This document shows, one piece after another, positions 37,369 to 46,107 of a stretch of 64,000 bases of DNA. This DNA is from Nitrospirillum iridis (lineage in GTDB: Bacteria > Pseudomonadota > Alphaproteobacteria > Azospirillales > Azospirillaceae). The DNA lies in the NCBI RefSeq assembly GCF_014205765.1, contig NZ_JACIIZ010000003.1, positions 483,023 to 547,022 on the forward strand, read 5' to 3'. The notes below the pieces were generated by a model. The model was not told where the DNA came from and searched no databases. It saw nothing but the letters and a program-made list of their open reading frames with translations. Position numbers and translations under genes: made by a program. Positions within the stretch are counted from its first letter, which is position 1; the number at the start of each line of letters is the position of its first letter.

Positions 37369-37552
37369 GCGGGGCCGGCAGGGTGAGGGGCGGTCGCCGC
37401 ACCAGACCGCGCGGCATGGACCAAGTTGTCGACACAGGGGCACAGATCAGCCAAATGGTGGCGCCCGGGCGAAATTATTCCCAGGGCGAATGACGATGGC
37501 AAATCGGGAGTACCGCATCCACCTATCGGCACCTGCAATAGATGGCGGACGT

Positions 37553-37909
37553 TCACAGCCCTTTCATGGTGTGGAGCGGTGTGAAGCAGCCATAGATAAG
37601 GCGCTTGGGGTCGAACGGCACGTCGCCCGGCATGTCGAAGCGCGTGTCCTCGCGCATCTTGGCCTCAACCGCCTCCAACGTCGCCTTGTCGGGCCATATC
37701 TGCCAACTGTAGACGATCTTCTCCCCCGGCTGCGCGGCGACGGCGCGGCGGAAGTCGGTCAGCTTGCCGTCGGGGACGTTGTCTTCCCAGGATTCGACGA
37801 TTTCAAGACAGCCATATTCCTTGAACAGCGACGCCCCATTCTCCGCCCATCGGCGGTAGGCCTCCTTCTTGTCCTCAGGCACGGGGATCACGATGCCGAC
37901 GATATACAT
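37553..37909 (-). CDS. DUF1428 (YbaA-like) protein
   Basis: 118 residues starting MYIVGIVIPVPEDKKEAYRRW. Family landmarks are FKEYGCLEIVESWEDNVPDGKLTDF in segments, KIVYSWQIWPDK and FDPKRLIYGCFTPL. It has a dimeric alpha/beta-barrel fold related to ABM domains, with no known reaction. It follows the NodD-like LysR gene on the same strand by 44 nt. Confidence 0.88.
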   Translation of the reverse strand: MYIVGIVIPVPEDKKEAYRRWAENGASLFKEYGCLEIVESWEDNVPDGKLTDFRRAVAAQPGEKIVYSWQIWPDKATLEAVEAKMREDTRFDMPGDVPFDPKRLIYGCFTPLHTMKGL

Positions 37910-37953
37910 GGCTTTGGCTCCCTTTCATGGCATGGGGCGGCCACTCGGGCGCG

Positions 37954-38895
37954 TCATCCCTTCCCCATCGATGCCGCAGGGGCCGGCTGGGACAGGGTGG
38001 CGGCGTGATCGCGCAGCGTGCGCTGCAGCCATTGAACCCCCGGGTCGCGGCGCTTGAATTTATGCCATTGCACCATCTCCCGCACCATGGGGATGTCCAG
38101 CGGCGACGACAGCAGGCGCAGCGGCAGGAATCGGGCGTAGTGCTCCGCATGGCGGCGGTGCATGGTGGCGATCCGTCGGGTACCCAGCACCAGCTGCGGC
38201 ACCAAGCTGAAACTGGGGGAGAACACCTCCACCCGGCGGGTACGGCCGAAGCGTTCCAGGAACCACTGCTCGAAGGCCGGGTGGCGGTTGCGCCCATGCT
38301 GGACCGCCACGTGCGTCAGCTCGAAGAACTGGTCGAAGCTGACGGCGTCGCCCACCAGGTCGTTCTCCGCCCAGGCCACCAGGACGAAGTCGTCCTCGAA
38401 TAAGACCTCACGGGGGTGGAAGGGCGCCAGATAGGGCTCCAGGTTGATAAGCAGGTCTATCTCGCCCCGCTCCAGCCGTTCCGTCAGGGTGTCGTCAGGC
38501 AACAGCATCTCAATGCTGACGCCCGGCGCCACGGCATGGATATGGCGCAGCGCCCCCGCCAGCAGCACGTCCGCCACGTAGTCCGACGCGATCACCGAGA
38601 AACGCCGGTCGGACGTGGTCGGATCGAACTCCGGCGGCGTGGTGATCATCGTCTTGACCTGCAGCAGCATCTCCGCGACTGGCTCGGCCAGAGATTCCGC
38701 CCGTGGCGTCAGCACCATGCGGCGGCCGATGTTGATCAGCAGTTCGTCCTTGAAGAACTCCCGCAAGCGATTGAGCGCGCCGCTCATGGCCGATTGGCTG
38801 AGGTGGACGCGCTCGGCCGCCACCGACACGTTGCGTTCGGTCAGCAGCGCGTCCAGCGCCACCAACAGATTGAGATCCAGCTTTTCAAACTTCAT
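37954..38895 (-). CDS. NodD-like LysR-family regulator (paralogue of 14707-15639)
   Basis: 313 residues with the start at 38895 (MKFEKLDLNLLVALDALL). Its helix-turn-helix VSVAAERVHLSQSAMSGALN and the following REFF and GRRMVLTPRAE segments are almost the same as in the LysR at 14707, so the two are close paralogues. The effector domains differ more (ERLERGEIDLLINLEPYLAP). It lies upstream of a DUF1428 gene and close to the pca cluster. It is likely to respond to an aromatic acid or related metabolite; the target genes are not evident. Confidence 0.92.
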   Translation of the reverse strand: MKFEKLDLNLLVALDALLTERNVSVAAERVHLSQSAMSGALNRLREFFKDELLINIGRRMVLTPRAESLAEPVAEMLLQVKTMITTPPEFDPTTSDRRFSVIASDYVADVLLAGALRHIHAVAPGVSIEMLLPDDTLTERLERGEIDLLINLEPYLAPFHPREVLFEDDFVLVAWAENDLVGDAVSFDQFFELTHVAVQHGRNRHPAFEQWFLERFGRTRRVEVFSPSFSLVPQLVLGTRRIATMHRRHAEHYARFLPLRLLSSPLDIPMVREMVQWHKFKRRDPGVQWLQRTLRDHAATLSQPAPAASMGKG

Positions 38896-39186
38896 GATCG
38901 CCCGGTACCCGTTCACTCCCCGGCGCCGGATCTGTCGTCCGCGTCGCCCGTCTCGCCGTCGCCCGCCCCCATCATGAGAGCGGGGCGCCACCCATTCAGG
39001 CTATATCGGCACACGGACGGACGCCAAGCAAGGCGCATGACGCTCAAGTTCCTGAATATAAAAGCGATGATCGAAACGATAGATGCCAGGAATAGACATT
39101 GCTGATGCGGGCCATCGGCAGCCTGTCGCAGCCAGCGGCGCCCCACAAGATTGTTTGCCGGCGGCGGGTCGGGCATAAAGGGCGGG

Positions 39187-40266
39187 ATGAAAATTAACCG
39201 GACCAGGATCAGGATGCTTCGGGTGCGTGCGGACAGCTCCTTGGTGGCCAAGGCCTTCGCCTGGGTCATTAAACAGATCACCTATCGCGGCCGTCTCCTC
39301 CTGGGACGGGTGGCCGATTACGCCGAGCTCCTGTTCTCTCCACCCAAGCCGGCCGCCGGCACGATCCGGCAGACCTGGACCGGCCACGTTCCCTTGGCGG
39401 GCGCCCGACGGGTGGCCGTCTTCATGCACTTCGCCCGCACCGACTGCATCGCGCCCTATGTCCGCTATCATGTCCGCAAACTGCGCGAGGCGGGATTTGC
39501 CATCATCTTCGCCAGCAACACTTCCAACCTCAGCGACCAGACGATAGCGCCGCTGCTGCCCGACGTCGCAATGGCCTTCTGCCGGCTGAATGTCGGCTGG
39601 GATTTCGCCGCTTACCGCGAAGCCATTGGCCTGATACCGGCCCTGGAAGATCGGGAAATGCTGCTGATCACCAATGACAGTGTCTTTGGCCCGATCCACG
39701 ATCTTTCGCCCCTTATCGCCCGAGCCAATGCCGATGAGGCCGATGTGTGGGGGAGCACCGACAGTTGGGAGCGGCACTACCACCTGCAGAGTTTCTTCCT
39801 GCTGTTCCATCAGCGGGCACTACGGTCGCCGGCATTCCATCAATTCTGGGGCGATGTCCGCTGCTTCCGGCGAAAACACTGGATCATCGAGAAATATGAG
39901 ATTGGCCTGACACGCGTCTTGCAGGGCCAAGGCCTGCGTTGCAAAGCGCTTTTCGCTTATAACGACGTCACCCAAGCCTTCTTGCTTTCCGGTACACCGC
40001 CACGGACACATGTCAAGGTCACGGGAAACGATCAGGCCGTATTTTCGCAAATGCTGGTAGGCCGGATCAACGCCTCGATACCCATAAATCAGACCCACTT
40101 CTTTTGGCGTGAACTGGTTGTTGACCTGGGATTTCCATTTATCAAACGCGAACTTCTGCAAAAAAATCCAGCAAATATTCCAAATGTGGGTGACTGGGAA
40201 AATGTGCTGTCCCGCGTCTCGACTTACGATACTGGCCTCATCCGTGAACATCTGCCAACACGGTAG
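39187..40266 (+). CDS. RgpF-like (rhamnan synthesis F) glycosyltransferase, copy 1
   Basis: 359 residues from ATG 39187. It belongs to the rhamnan-synthesis protein F family involved in assembling rhamnose-containing surface polysaccharide. Landmarks are GARRVAVFMHFARTD, the NVGWDFAAYREAIGLIP block, LLITNDSVFGPIHDL, STDSWERHYHLQSFFLLFH and a C-terminal NQTHFFWRELVVDLGFPFIKRELL. The catalytic residues of the family are not defined well enough for me to name them. A second copy follows 136 nt downstream with the same blocks. Isolated from other polysaccharide genes, so the pathway is unknown. Confidence 0.85.
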   Translation: MKINRTRIRMLRVRADSSLVAKAFAWVIKQITYRGRLLLGRVADYAELLFSPPKPAAGTIRQTWTGHVPLAGARRVAVFMHFARTDCIAPYVRYHVRKLREAGFAIIFASNTSNLSDQTIAPLLPDVAMAFCRLNVGWDFAAYREAIGLIPALEDREMLLITNDSVFGPIHDLSPLIARANADEADVWGSTDSWERHYHLQSFFLLFHQRALRSPAFHQFWGDVRCFRRKHWIIEKYEIGLTRVLQGQGLRCKALFAYNDVTQAFLLSGTPPRTHVKVTGNDQAVFSQMLVGRINASIPINQTHFFWRELVVDLGFPFIKRELLQKNPANIPNVGDWENVLSRVSTYDTGLIREHLPTR

Positions 40267-40364
40267 CGGGAAAGTAGGCATTTCCCATCGCGCCATCCAT
40301 TCTCGGCAATCGATCAGTTGGATTTAAGTCGATGGCTTTGCTTTTAGAACTCCACGGCATGGCC

Positions 40365-40370
40365 TATAAT
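40365..40370 (+). promoter_or_regulatory. Possible -10 element of the second RgpF-like gene
   Basis: A perfect TATAAT, with a weak TTTAGA 16 nt upstream as a possible -35, about 33 nt before the ATG at 40403. It is a notable AT-rich match in a GC-rich genome, but sigma-70 consensus matches occur by chance. Confidence 0.35.
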
Positions 40371-40402
40371 GCCTGTACCAGGAGGGGGGATTTAGCAGAT
40401 TC

Positions 40403-41428
40403 ATGTCCGGTACATTCATAAAAGTTCTCAAAAAGATTGGCAATGTCCCTGGACGGTTGCTCGACTACGTCGATCTGGCCCGCTGCGCTGTGCGCGCGTT
40501 ACCGCACCGGGCTACGGTCAAGGCCAGTTTTGCCGGATCGGTACCTTTGGAAGACGCTCGCAAGGTCGCCGTTCTCAATCACTATGACCAGCGGGGCGTC
40601 GTCCACGACTATGTCGTTTACTTCGCCGCCAAACTGGCGGAGGCCGGATACGCGGTGATCTTCGCCAGTAACTGTCCCAAGCTGTCTGAAACGGAAACGG
40701 CAAAAGTGCTGCCCCATGTCGCTTGGGTTCTGAAGCGGCGCAACATTGGCTGGGATTTCGGCGCGTTCAAGGACGCCATCGCCCTTATCCCGAACCCCGG
40801 TTCTCTTGATCATCTGCTGATCACCAATGACAGCATTTATGGCCCGCTGCACGACATCGACCAAGTGGTGGGGGAGGCCGATCCGAAGCTCGCGGGAGTA
40901 TGGGGCCTGACCGACAGCTGGGACCGGCATTTCCACCTGCAAAGCTACTTCTTGATTTTCCATCAAGCTGTTCTGCAGCATCCCAGCTTCGGTAAATTCT
41001 GGAATGCCGTCCGGTATTATCGCCGCAAGCATTGGGTCATCCGCGACTATGAAATCGGTCTGACACGCTTCTTCCTGCGGGCCGGCATACACTGCCGGGC
41101 CCTGCTCCCTTATCGCAGCATGGTGTCCGAGATCAGCGGCCCCATTGATGCCGCAGCCACCAACGCGACGGGACATGTCAGTAAATATCTGCGTCACATG
41201 CAGATGGCGATAACCAATGGATGGCCGTTGAACCAAACCCATTACTTCTGGGACTATCTAATCACCTACAAGCACTGTCCTTTCATCAAGCGAGATTTGC
41301 TGCAACGGAACCCGGTGTCGATTCCCCAACTCCAGCGGTGGGAGGAGGTCGTTCACGCCTCGTCCGATTATGACACCAACCTCATCCTGCGCCATCTTCA
41401 GCTGTCGATGCGCAATCGGGTGCATTGA
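40403..41428 (+). CDS. RgpF-like (rhamnan synthesis F) glycosyltransferase, copy 2
   Basis: 341 residues. It is paralogous to the preceding gene: RRNIGWDFGAFKDAIALIP, LLITNDSIYGPLHDI, LTDSWDRHFHLQSYFLIFH, HWVIRDYEIGLTRFF, NQTHYFWDYLITYKHCPFIKRDLL in segments. The similarity spans nearly the whole length, so this is a tandem duplication followed by divergence. A terminator follows at 41494. Confidence 0.85.
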   Translation: MSGTFIKVLKKIGNVPGRLLDYVDLARCAVRALPHRATVKASFAGSVPLEDARKVAVLNHYDQRGVVHDYVVYFAAKLAEAGYAVIFASNCPKLSETETAKVLPHVAWVLKRRNIGWDFGAFKDAIALIPNPGSLDHLLITNDSIYGPLHDIDQVVGEADPKLAGVWGLTDSWDRHFHLQSYFLIFHQAVLQHPSFGKFWNAVRYYRRKHWVIRDYEIGLTRFFLRAGIHCRALLPYRSMVSEISGPIDAAATNATGHVSKYLRHMQMAITNGWPLNQTHYFWDYLITYKHCPFIKRDLLQRNPVSIPQLQRWEEVVHASSDYDTNLILRHLQLSMRNRVH

Positions 41429-41493
41429 CCCCTGCGAATCCCGTCTGTCAGTCGTCAGAATTCGGGCTGCCCCTCCTCTCACGCCTACTGTCG

Positions 41494-41531
41494 GACGGGC
41501 TGTCCGGTTGACAGCCCGTCATTGTGTTCTT
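41494..41531 (+). terminator. Rho-independent terminator after the RgpF-like pair
   Basis: A perfect 11-bp stem GACGGGCTGTC (41494-41504 with 41510-41520), loop CGGTT, then ATTGTGTTCTT. It ends 11 nt before the next ATG (41543). Confidence 0.8.
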
Positions 41532-41542
41532 ATCACCGCCTT

Positions 41543-41998
41543 ATGAGATCGTGCCGCCCCCACGCCTGGAAACGCGCGCCGCAGAACCGCTGGTTCCTGC
41601 GGTGGGCGTGGCTGCTGGCGGCGGCGGTGCTGCTGCGTGGGCTTATCCCGGTTGGCTACATGCTCAATCCGGATGCCGGCCCCCCTGGCACCAGCGCCAT
41701 CATCTTGTGCGACAGCGTTCACGATGCCCTCTCGGCCGTGACCACCCCGATGATCGCCGGCCCGATGGCGCATCATCACCACCATGAGGATGGCACCGGC
41801 CACGCCGGCCATTCCGCCGACGCGCCTTGCGTCTTCGCGGCTGTCGCCGCCCTGGCCGTCGGCCTCCTCGCCGTCATCCTGGTCCTGTCCCCCCTGGTGC
41901 CCGCGGGCACGTGGGCCCCTACCCTTTCCACGCCGTGGCCCCACCCCCGGCCCCCCGGTACACGGCTGGCCCGGGGCCCACCCGCCCTCTTCTCCTGA
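41543..41998 (+). CDS. DUF2946 family protein with His-rich loop
   Basis: 151 residues from ATG 41543. Two hydrophobic helices (about 22-42 and 98-117) flank an external loop containing MAHHHHHEDGTGHAGHSADAP; the N-terminal WAWLLAAAVLLRGLIPVGYML is the DUF2946 landmark. The family usually sits beside TonB receptors for metal or heme and has no known activity. Here it opens an operon with a TonB receptor and a PepSY protein. The His cluster suggests metal or heme contact, which is inferred. Confidence 0.82.
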   Translation: MRSCRPHAWKRAPQNRWFLRWAWLLAAAVLLRGLIPVGYMLNPDAGPPGTSAIILCDSVHDALSAVTTPMIAGPMAHHHHHEDGTGHAGHSADAPCVFAAVAALAVGLLAVILVLSPLVPAGTWAPTLSTPWPHPRPPGTRLARGPPALFS

Positions 41999-42104
41999 TC
42001 CGATCCGCCCCCGGCCGCATTGAGGCCGGGTACATCGCTCGCGCCCGCTGCCGCCTGGCAGGCGGGTGTTCTGGTGGCCCGTCGGGCCCCTCCAGGAGAA
42101 ATCC

Positions 42105-44525
42105 GTGCACCGTTTCACCATCACGGGCCGCGGCGCCATCGCGCTGACGGCCGTCATTGCCCTATCCGCGGCCTGGGCCGTTCCGGCCACCGCGCAAAAC
42201 ACCCAAAGCGCCGAAGCCATTCCCACGCCGAAAGCCGAGCGCAAGGCCGCGCTGCAACACCAGTTGGAACAAGTCCAGGCCGCATTGGCGGCGTTGGATG
42301 CGGAGGACGATCCCGCGCCCGGTGCGACGGCGGCACCCCGCAATGGCGCTACGGCATCCAACGAGGTGGTGGTGACCGCGGACCGCGCGGGGTCGCATGT
42401 CCGCGACGCCCCCACCGGGCAAACCAAGGGGACCGTCGACCGCGACCAGTTCAAGAACAGCCCGGCGTTTTCCGTGGCCGATCTGCTGTCGCTGACGCCG
42501 GGCGTCACCATGCTGCAGGGCAATGGCCCGCGCGATGTCTCCGTCTCCGTACGCGGGTCGAACGCCCGGCAGACCTTCGGCGTGCGCAACATCCAGGTAT
42601 TTGAGGACGGATTCCCCGTCACCCAACCTGACGGGTTGGCCCGCACCGACCTGACCGACCCGCACGCTTATGCCGGCATTGATGTCTTCCAGGGCCCCGC
42701 GTCGGCCCTCTACGGCAACTATGCCACCGGCGGCGCCGTCAACTTCCGTACCCGCACCGGGGCCGACATTGACGGGGCGGAGGTAGGCACCGACGTGGGT
42801 GACTACGGTTATGTCAACGCCTATGCCACCGTGGGTGCCCGCGCCGGCGGCTTCGACTACAGCCTGTTCGGCAGCCACGTGCGCGGCAACGGGTCGACCG
42901 CCCACAGCTCCTTCAACACCACCACGGAAAACCTGCTGGCGACCTATGAGGCGGGGCCCAATGACCGCATCACGGTAAAGCTGGTCAATAATGACCTGGA
43001 CACCAACCTGTCGCTGCGCCTTTCCCTGAACCAGTTCAACCAGAACCCTTATCAGGCGGGATGTGCCGCCTTGGCCGCCGCCGGGTGCGCCACCGTCAGC
43101 GTCTATGCCAATGGCGTGAACGGAACCAAGCTCTCCCTCAGTCCCGACCAGACCGGCCTGGGGCGACATGACCGCCGCACCATCGTCGGCGCGCGGTGGG
43201 AGCATGACATCGACATCGACACGGTCTGGCGGACGCAGTTCGTCTTTGACAATCGCGACTACAACCAGCCGACCAGCGCCACCAGCGCCCGGGGCACCAT
43301 CCCCTCCTTCAACCTGATGAGCGACGTGACCAACCATGGTCAGGTGCTGGGGCTGGCGGCCACGCAGTTCGCCGGCCTGTCCTTCAATTACGAGGATATC
43401 AATTCCTACAGCTACAACCTGGCGCCGGCCACCGCCGCCGGCGGCGGCGCCACCCTGGGGGCCCTGACCCAGAGCATTTTCGGCCACCACTACAATCTGG
43501 GCGTCCGTCTGCGGGAGGAGGTCGCCCTGGCGCCGCGATGGAAGGCGGTGGTGGGTGTCGGCGCCGACTACACCGACATCGACGCCCTGCAGACCGCTTA
43601 TGCCTATCCCACCAGTGGCGGCGCCGCGACCACGCTGATCCGGGCGCAGCGCACCTTCTTCAATGTCGCGCCGGAGGCCGCGCTGGTCTACCAGCCGGAT
43701 GCGGACTGGCAACTGCATGCCCGCGTCGCCACCGGTTATGGCACCCCACAGTCCGGCAACCTGTTCGTCACCCAACAGGGTACTTTCGGCAACAACACCC
43801 AACTGAAGCCGCAATCCAACGTCGGCATCGACCTGGGCGCCGACTGGACCGTGGGCCGGGGCCTGAAGGCGGCGGTCACCGGCTTCTATGAGTTCTTCTC
43901 CAACGAACTGGTGTCACAGTCCGCCGGCGCCAATCTCCAGACCTTCACTTTCAACGCGCCGTCGTCGGTGCACCGGGGGATCGAGGTCTCGGCCGACTGG
44001 CAGCCGCTGCCGGACAGCCTGCCGGGTGCCCGGTTGTCCGCCGCCTACCTGCTGGACGACCAGTATTACGATGAATATGTCGAGGTGCTGAGCGCCGGTT
44101 CCCGCTCCACCACCTTCAACCGGTCGGGCAACAAGATTCCCGGGGTCATGCCCTCCTATCTGAACGCGCGGGTGGCCTACGACCAGCCCACCGGCGGGCT
44201 GAAGGGCTTGGGCGGCTTCATCGAGGTCAACCATCGGGACGCCTTCTTCCTGGACAACGCCAACCTGCTGAAGGCACCGGGCTATGACCTGGTGAACGTC
44301 AACTTGCATTATGAGCCGGCGGCGCCGGGCCTGATGGGCCTGCGGCTCTATGTCGAGGTGCGCAATGTCTTCGATGAAACCTACGTGGCTTCCGCCTCCA
44401 ACATCGCCGACACGCTGAACGCCGCCGGCGGGCAGAACGGCGCCAGCACCTTGGCCGCCAGCACGGGATCGATCTGGGCGGGATCGCCCCGAACGGTCAT
44501 CGGTGGCGTGCGCATGAAGTTCTGA
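42105..44525 (+). CDS. TonB-dependent receptor of the DUF2946/PepSY operon
   Basis: 806 residues from GTG 42105, preceded by AGGAGA at ideal spacing; earlier in-frame starts lack this. The signal peptide is VHRFTITGRGAIALTAVIAL with AWAVPATAQ at its end. A short coiled stretch (KAERKAALQHQLEQVQAALA) comes before the TonB box region NEVVVTADRAG. The plug is RNIQVFEDGFPVTQPDGLARTD in segments with ALYGNYATGGAVNF, and the barrel ends GGVRMKF. The N-terminal coil before the plug is unusual. It is followed by a PepSY-TM protein, so iron-chelate, heme or copper uptake is likely. Confidence 0.9.
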   Translation: MHRFTITGRGAIALTAVIALSAAWAVPATAQNTQSAEAIPTPKAERKAALQHQLEQVQAALAALDAEDDPAPGATAAPRNGATASNEVVVTADRAGSHVRDAPTGQTKGTVDRDQFKNSPAFSVADLLSLTPGVTMLQGNGPRDVSVSVRGSNARQTFGVRNIQVFEDGFPVTQPDGLARTDLTDPHAYAGIDVFQGPASALYGNYATGGAVNFRTRTGADIDGAEVGTDVGDYGYVNAYATVGARAGGFDYSLFGSHVRGNGSTAHSSFNTTTENLLATYEAGPNDRITVKLVNNDLDTNLSLRLSLNQFNQNPYQAGCAALAAAGCATVSVYANGVNGTKLSLSPDQTGLGRHDRRTIVGARWEHDIDIDTVWRTQFVFDNRDYNQPTSATSARGTIPSFNLMSDVTNHGQVLGLAATQFAGLSFNYEDINSYSYNLAPATAAGGGATLGALTQSIFGHHYNLGVRLREEVALAPRWKAVVGVGADYTDIDALQTAYAYPTSGGAATTLIRAQRTFFNVAPEAALVYQPDADWQLHARVATGYGTPQSGNLFVTQQGTFGNNTQLKPQSNVGIDLGADWTVGRGLKAAVTGFYEFFSNELVSQSAGANLQTFTFNAPSSVHRGIEVSADWQPLPDSLPGARLSAAYLLDDQYYDEYVEVLSAGSRSTTFNRSGNKIPGVMPSYLNARVAYDQPTGGLKGLGGFIEVNHRDAFFLDNANLLKAPGYDLVNVNLHYEPAAPGLMGLRLYVEVRNVFDETYVASASNIADTLNAAGGQNGASTLAASTGSIWAGSPRTVIGGVRMKF

Positions 44526-44575
44526 TCAACCCCGGATCCAGAGGCCCCGTGGGCGTCAAGCCCCCGGGGGACACC

Positions 44576-45997
44576 ATGATGAGCCTTGAGACGCTTTCCG
44601 CCCCGGCGGCATCACCGGCCGAGCGCCGACCTTGGCTGGACCTGCGGGCGGTCTGGCGCTGGCATTTCTATGCCGGCCTGTTCTGCATCCCCTTCATCGT
44701 CTGGCTGTCACTGACCGGCGGCCTTTACCTGTTCAAGCCGCAGGTGGAGGCGCTGATCGACCGGCCCTATGACGCCCTGGCCCTCACCGGCCACCCGGCC
44801 AGCGCCGCCGATCAGGCGCTGGCGGCGCTGGCCGCTGTGCCGGGAGGCGTGCTTAACGCCTATGAATTACCCAAAAGCCCGTCTGCCGCCGTCCGCATCA
44901 TCGTCGGCCGGGGAAAGGAACAGTTCCGGGTGTATATCCACCCGGAGACGCTGGCCGTTCTCAAGGTGGTCAGCGAGGATGACCGCCTGATGCGCATCAT
45001 CTTCCGCCTGCATGGCGAATTGATGATGGGCGACCGTGGCTCCTTCATGGTGGAACTGGCCGCCTCCTGGGCCATCGTCATGATCCTCACTGGCCTTTAT
45101 TTATGGTGGCCGCGCGACGCCCGGGGCTTGGGTGGGATCGTCTATCCCCGGCTGGGCCGGGGCGGCCGCACCTTCTGGCGCGACCTGCATGCGGTGGTCG
45201 GCCTCTGGGTCTCGTTCTTCGCCCTGTTCCTGCTGTTGAGCGGCCTGCCCTGGGCAAAGAACTGGGGCGCCTATTTCAAGGAAATCCGCCAGATCACGGG
45301 CACGGCGGTGGCCAAGCAGGACTGGACCACCGGCCGGTCGTCGGAACTGGCGGAGCGCCTGGCCATGAACGGCGGGGCCGCCGCCGGCGACGAACATGCC
45401 GGCCACCATGGCCACACCGCCGGCATGGCCGCCATGGCCGCCATGACCATCGACTATACGCCGCTGGATGCGGTCGTCGCGACGGTGGCGCCGCTGAACC
45501 TGGCGGCCCCGGTCCTGGTCTCCCCTCCCCGCAAGCCCGGCGGTTCCTGGACGGCCAAGTCGGACGCACAGAACCGGCCGCTACGCGCGGACCTCACGCT
45601 CAGCCCTGAGGGCCAGGTGTTGAAACGGGTGGACTTCGACCAGCGGCACTGGGTGGACCGCATGGTGGGCATCGGCGTCGCGGCGCATGAGGGCCATCTG
45701 TTCGGCTGGCTGAACCAGGCGCTGGGCGTGTTCACCGCCCTCAGCCTGATCACCTTGGCCGTCAGCTCCGTGATCCTGTGGCTGCGCCGCCGTCCCACCC
45801 GGGTGCTCGGCGCGCCGCCGGCCACCCGGGGGGCGCAGCAGCCAGCCCGCTCGCCGATCGGGTTCGGCCTGCTGTTGGTGATGCTGGGTGTGTTCCTGCC
45901 ATTGCTGGGCGGGTCCATGGTCGCGGTGCTGGCGGTGGAACGCCTGGTGCTGCGCCGGATCCCTGCCGCGCGGATTTGGCTGGGCCTGGCCACATGA
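44576..45997 (+). CDS. PepSY-associated transmembrane protein
   Basis: 473 residues, start ATG 44576 (MMSLETLS) with GGGGGA upstream. It has the four-plus-helix PepSY_TM layout: WRWHFYAGLFCIPFIVWLSLTGGLYLF, FRLHGELMMGDRG, WAIVMILTGLYLWWPR, DLHAVVGLWVSFFALFLLLSGL in segments, plus a late WLRRRP. A periplasmic loop contains DEHAGHHGHTAGMA. The conserved helix His residues (WHFYAG, LHAVVG, LHGE) could bind heme. It is the inner-membrane, putative ferric/metal-reductase partner of the receptor 50 nt upstream. Confidence 0.88.
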   Translation: MMSLETLSAPAASPAERRPWLDLRAVWRWHFYAGLFCIPFIVWLSLTGGLYLFKPQVEALIDRPYDALALTGHPASAADQALAALAAVPGGVLNAYELPKSPSAAVRIIVGRGKEQFRVYIHPETLAVLKVVSEDDRLMRIIFRLHGELMMGDRGSFMVELAASWAIVMILTGLYLWWPRDARGLGGIVYPRLGRGGRTFWRDLHAVVGLWVSFFALFLLLSGLPWAKNWGAYFKEIRQITGTAVAKQDWTTGRSSELAERLAMNGGAAAGDEHAGHHGHTAGMAAMAAMTIDYTPLDAVVATVAPLNLAAPVLVSPPRKPGGSWTAKSDAQNRPLRADLTLSPEGQVLKRVDFDQRHWVDRMVGIGVAAHEGHLFGWLNQALGVFTALSLITLAVSSVILWLRRRPTRVLGAPPATRGAQQPARSPIGFGLLLVMLGVFLPLLGGSMVAVLAVERLVLRRIPAARIWLGLAT

Positions 45998-46107
45998 TCA
46001 GCGTTCGCTGTCCAGGCCCCCAGAACGCGAAGCCGCCTTGGCTCTTTTTTACGCCGGACCGGCATTCGAGCCAAGGCGCGCAGGACCGCCGGGGGCCGAA
46101 GCGGCCA

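Noticed and set aside
42162..43814. 550-codon open frame on the minus strand
   Set aside because: Antisense to a complete TonB receptor gene; no domain and no ribosome site.
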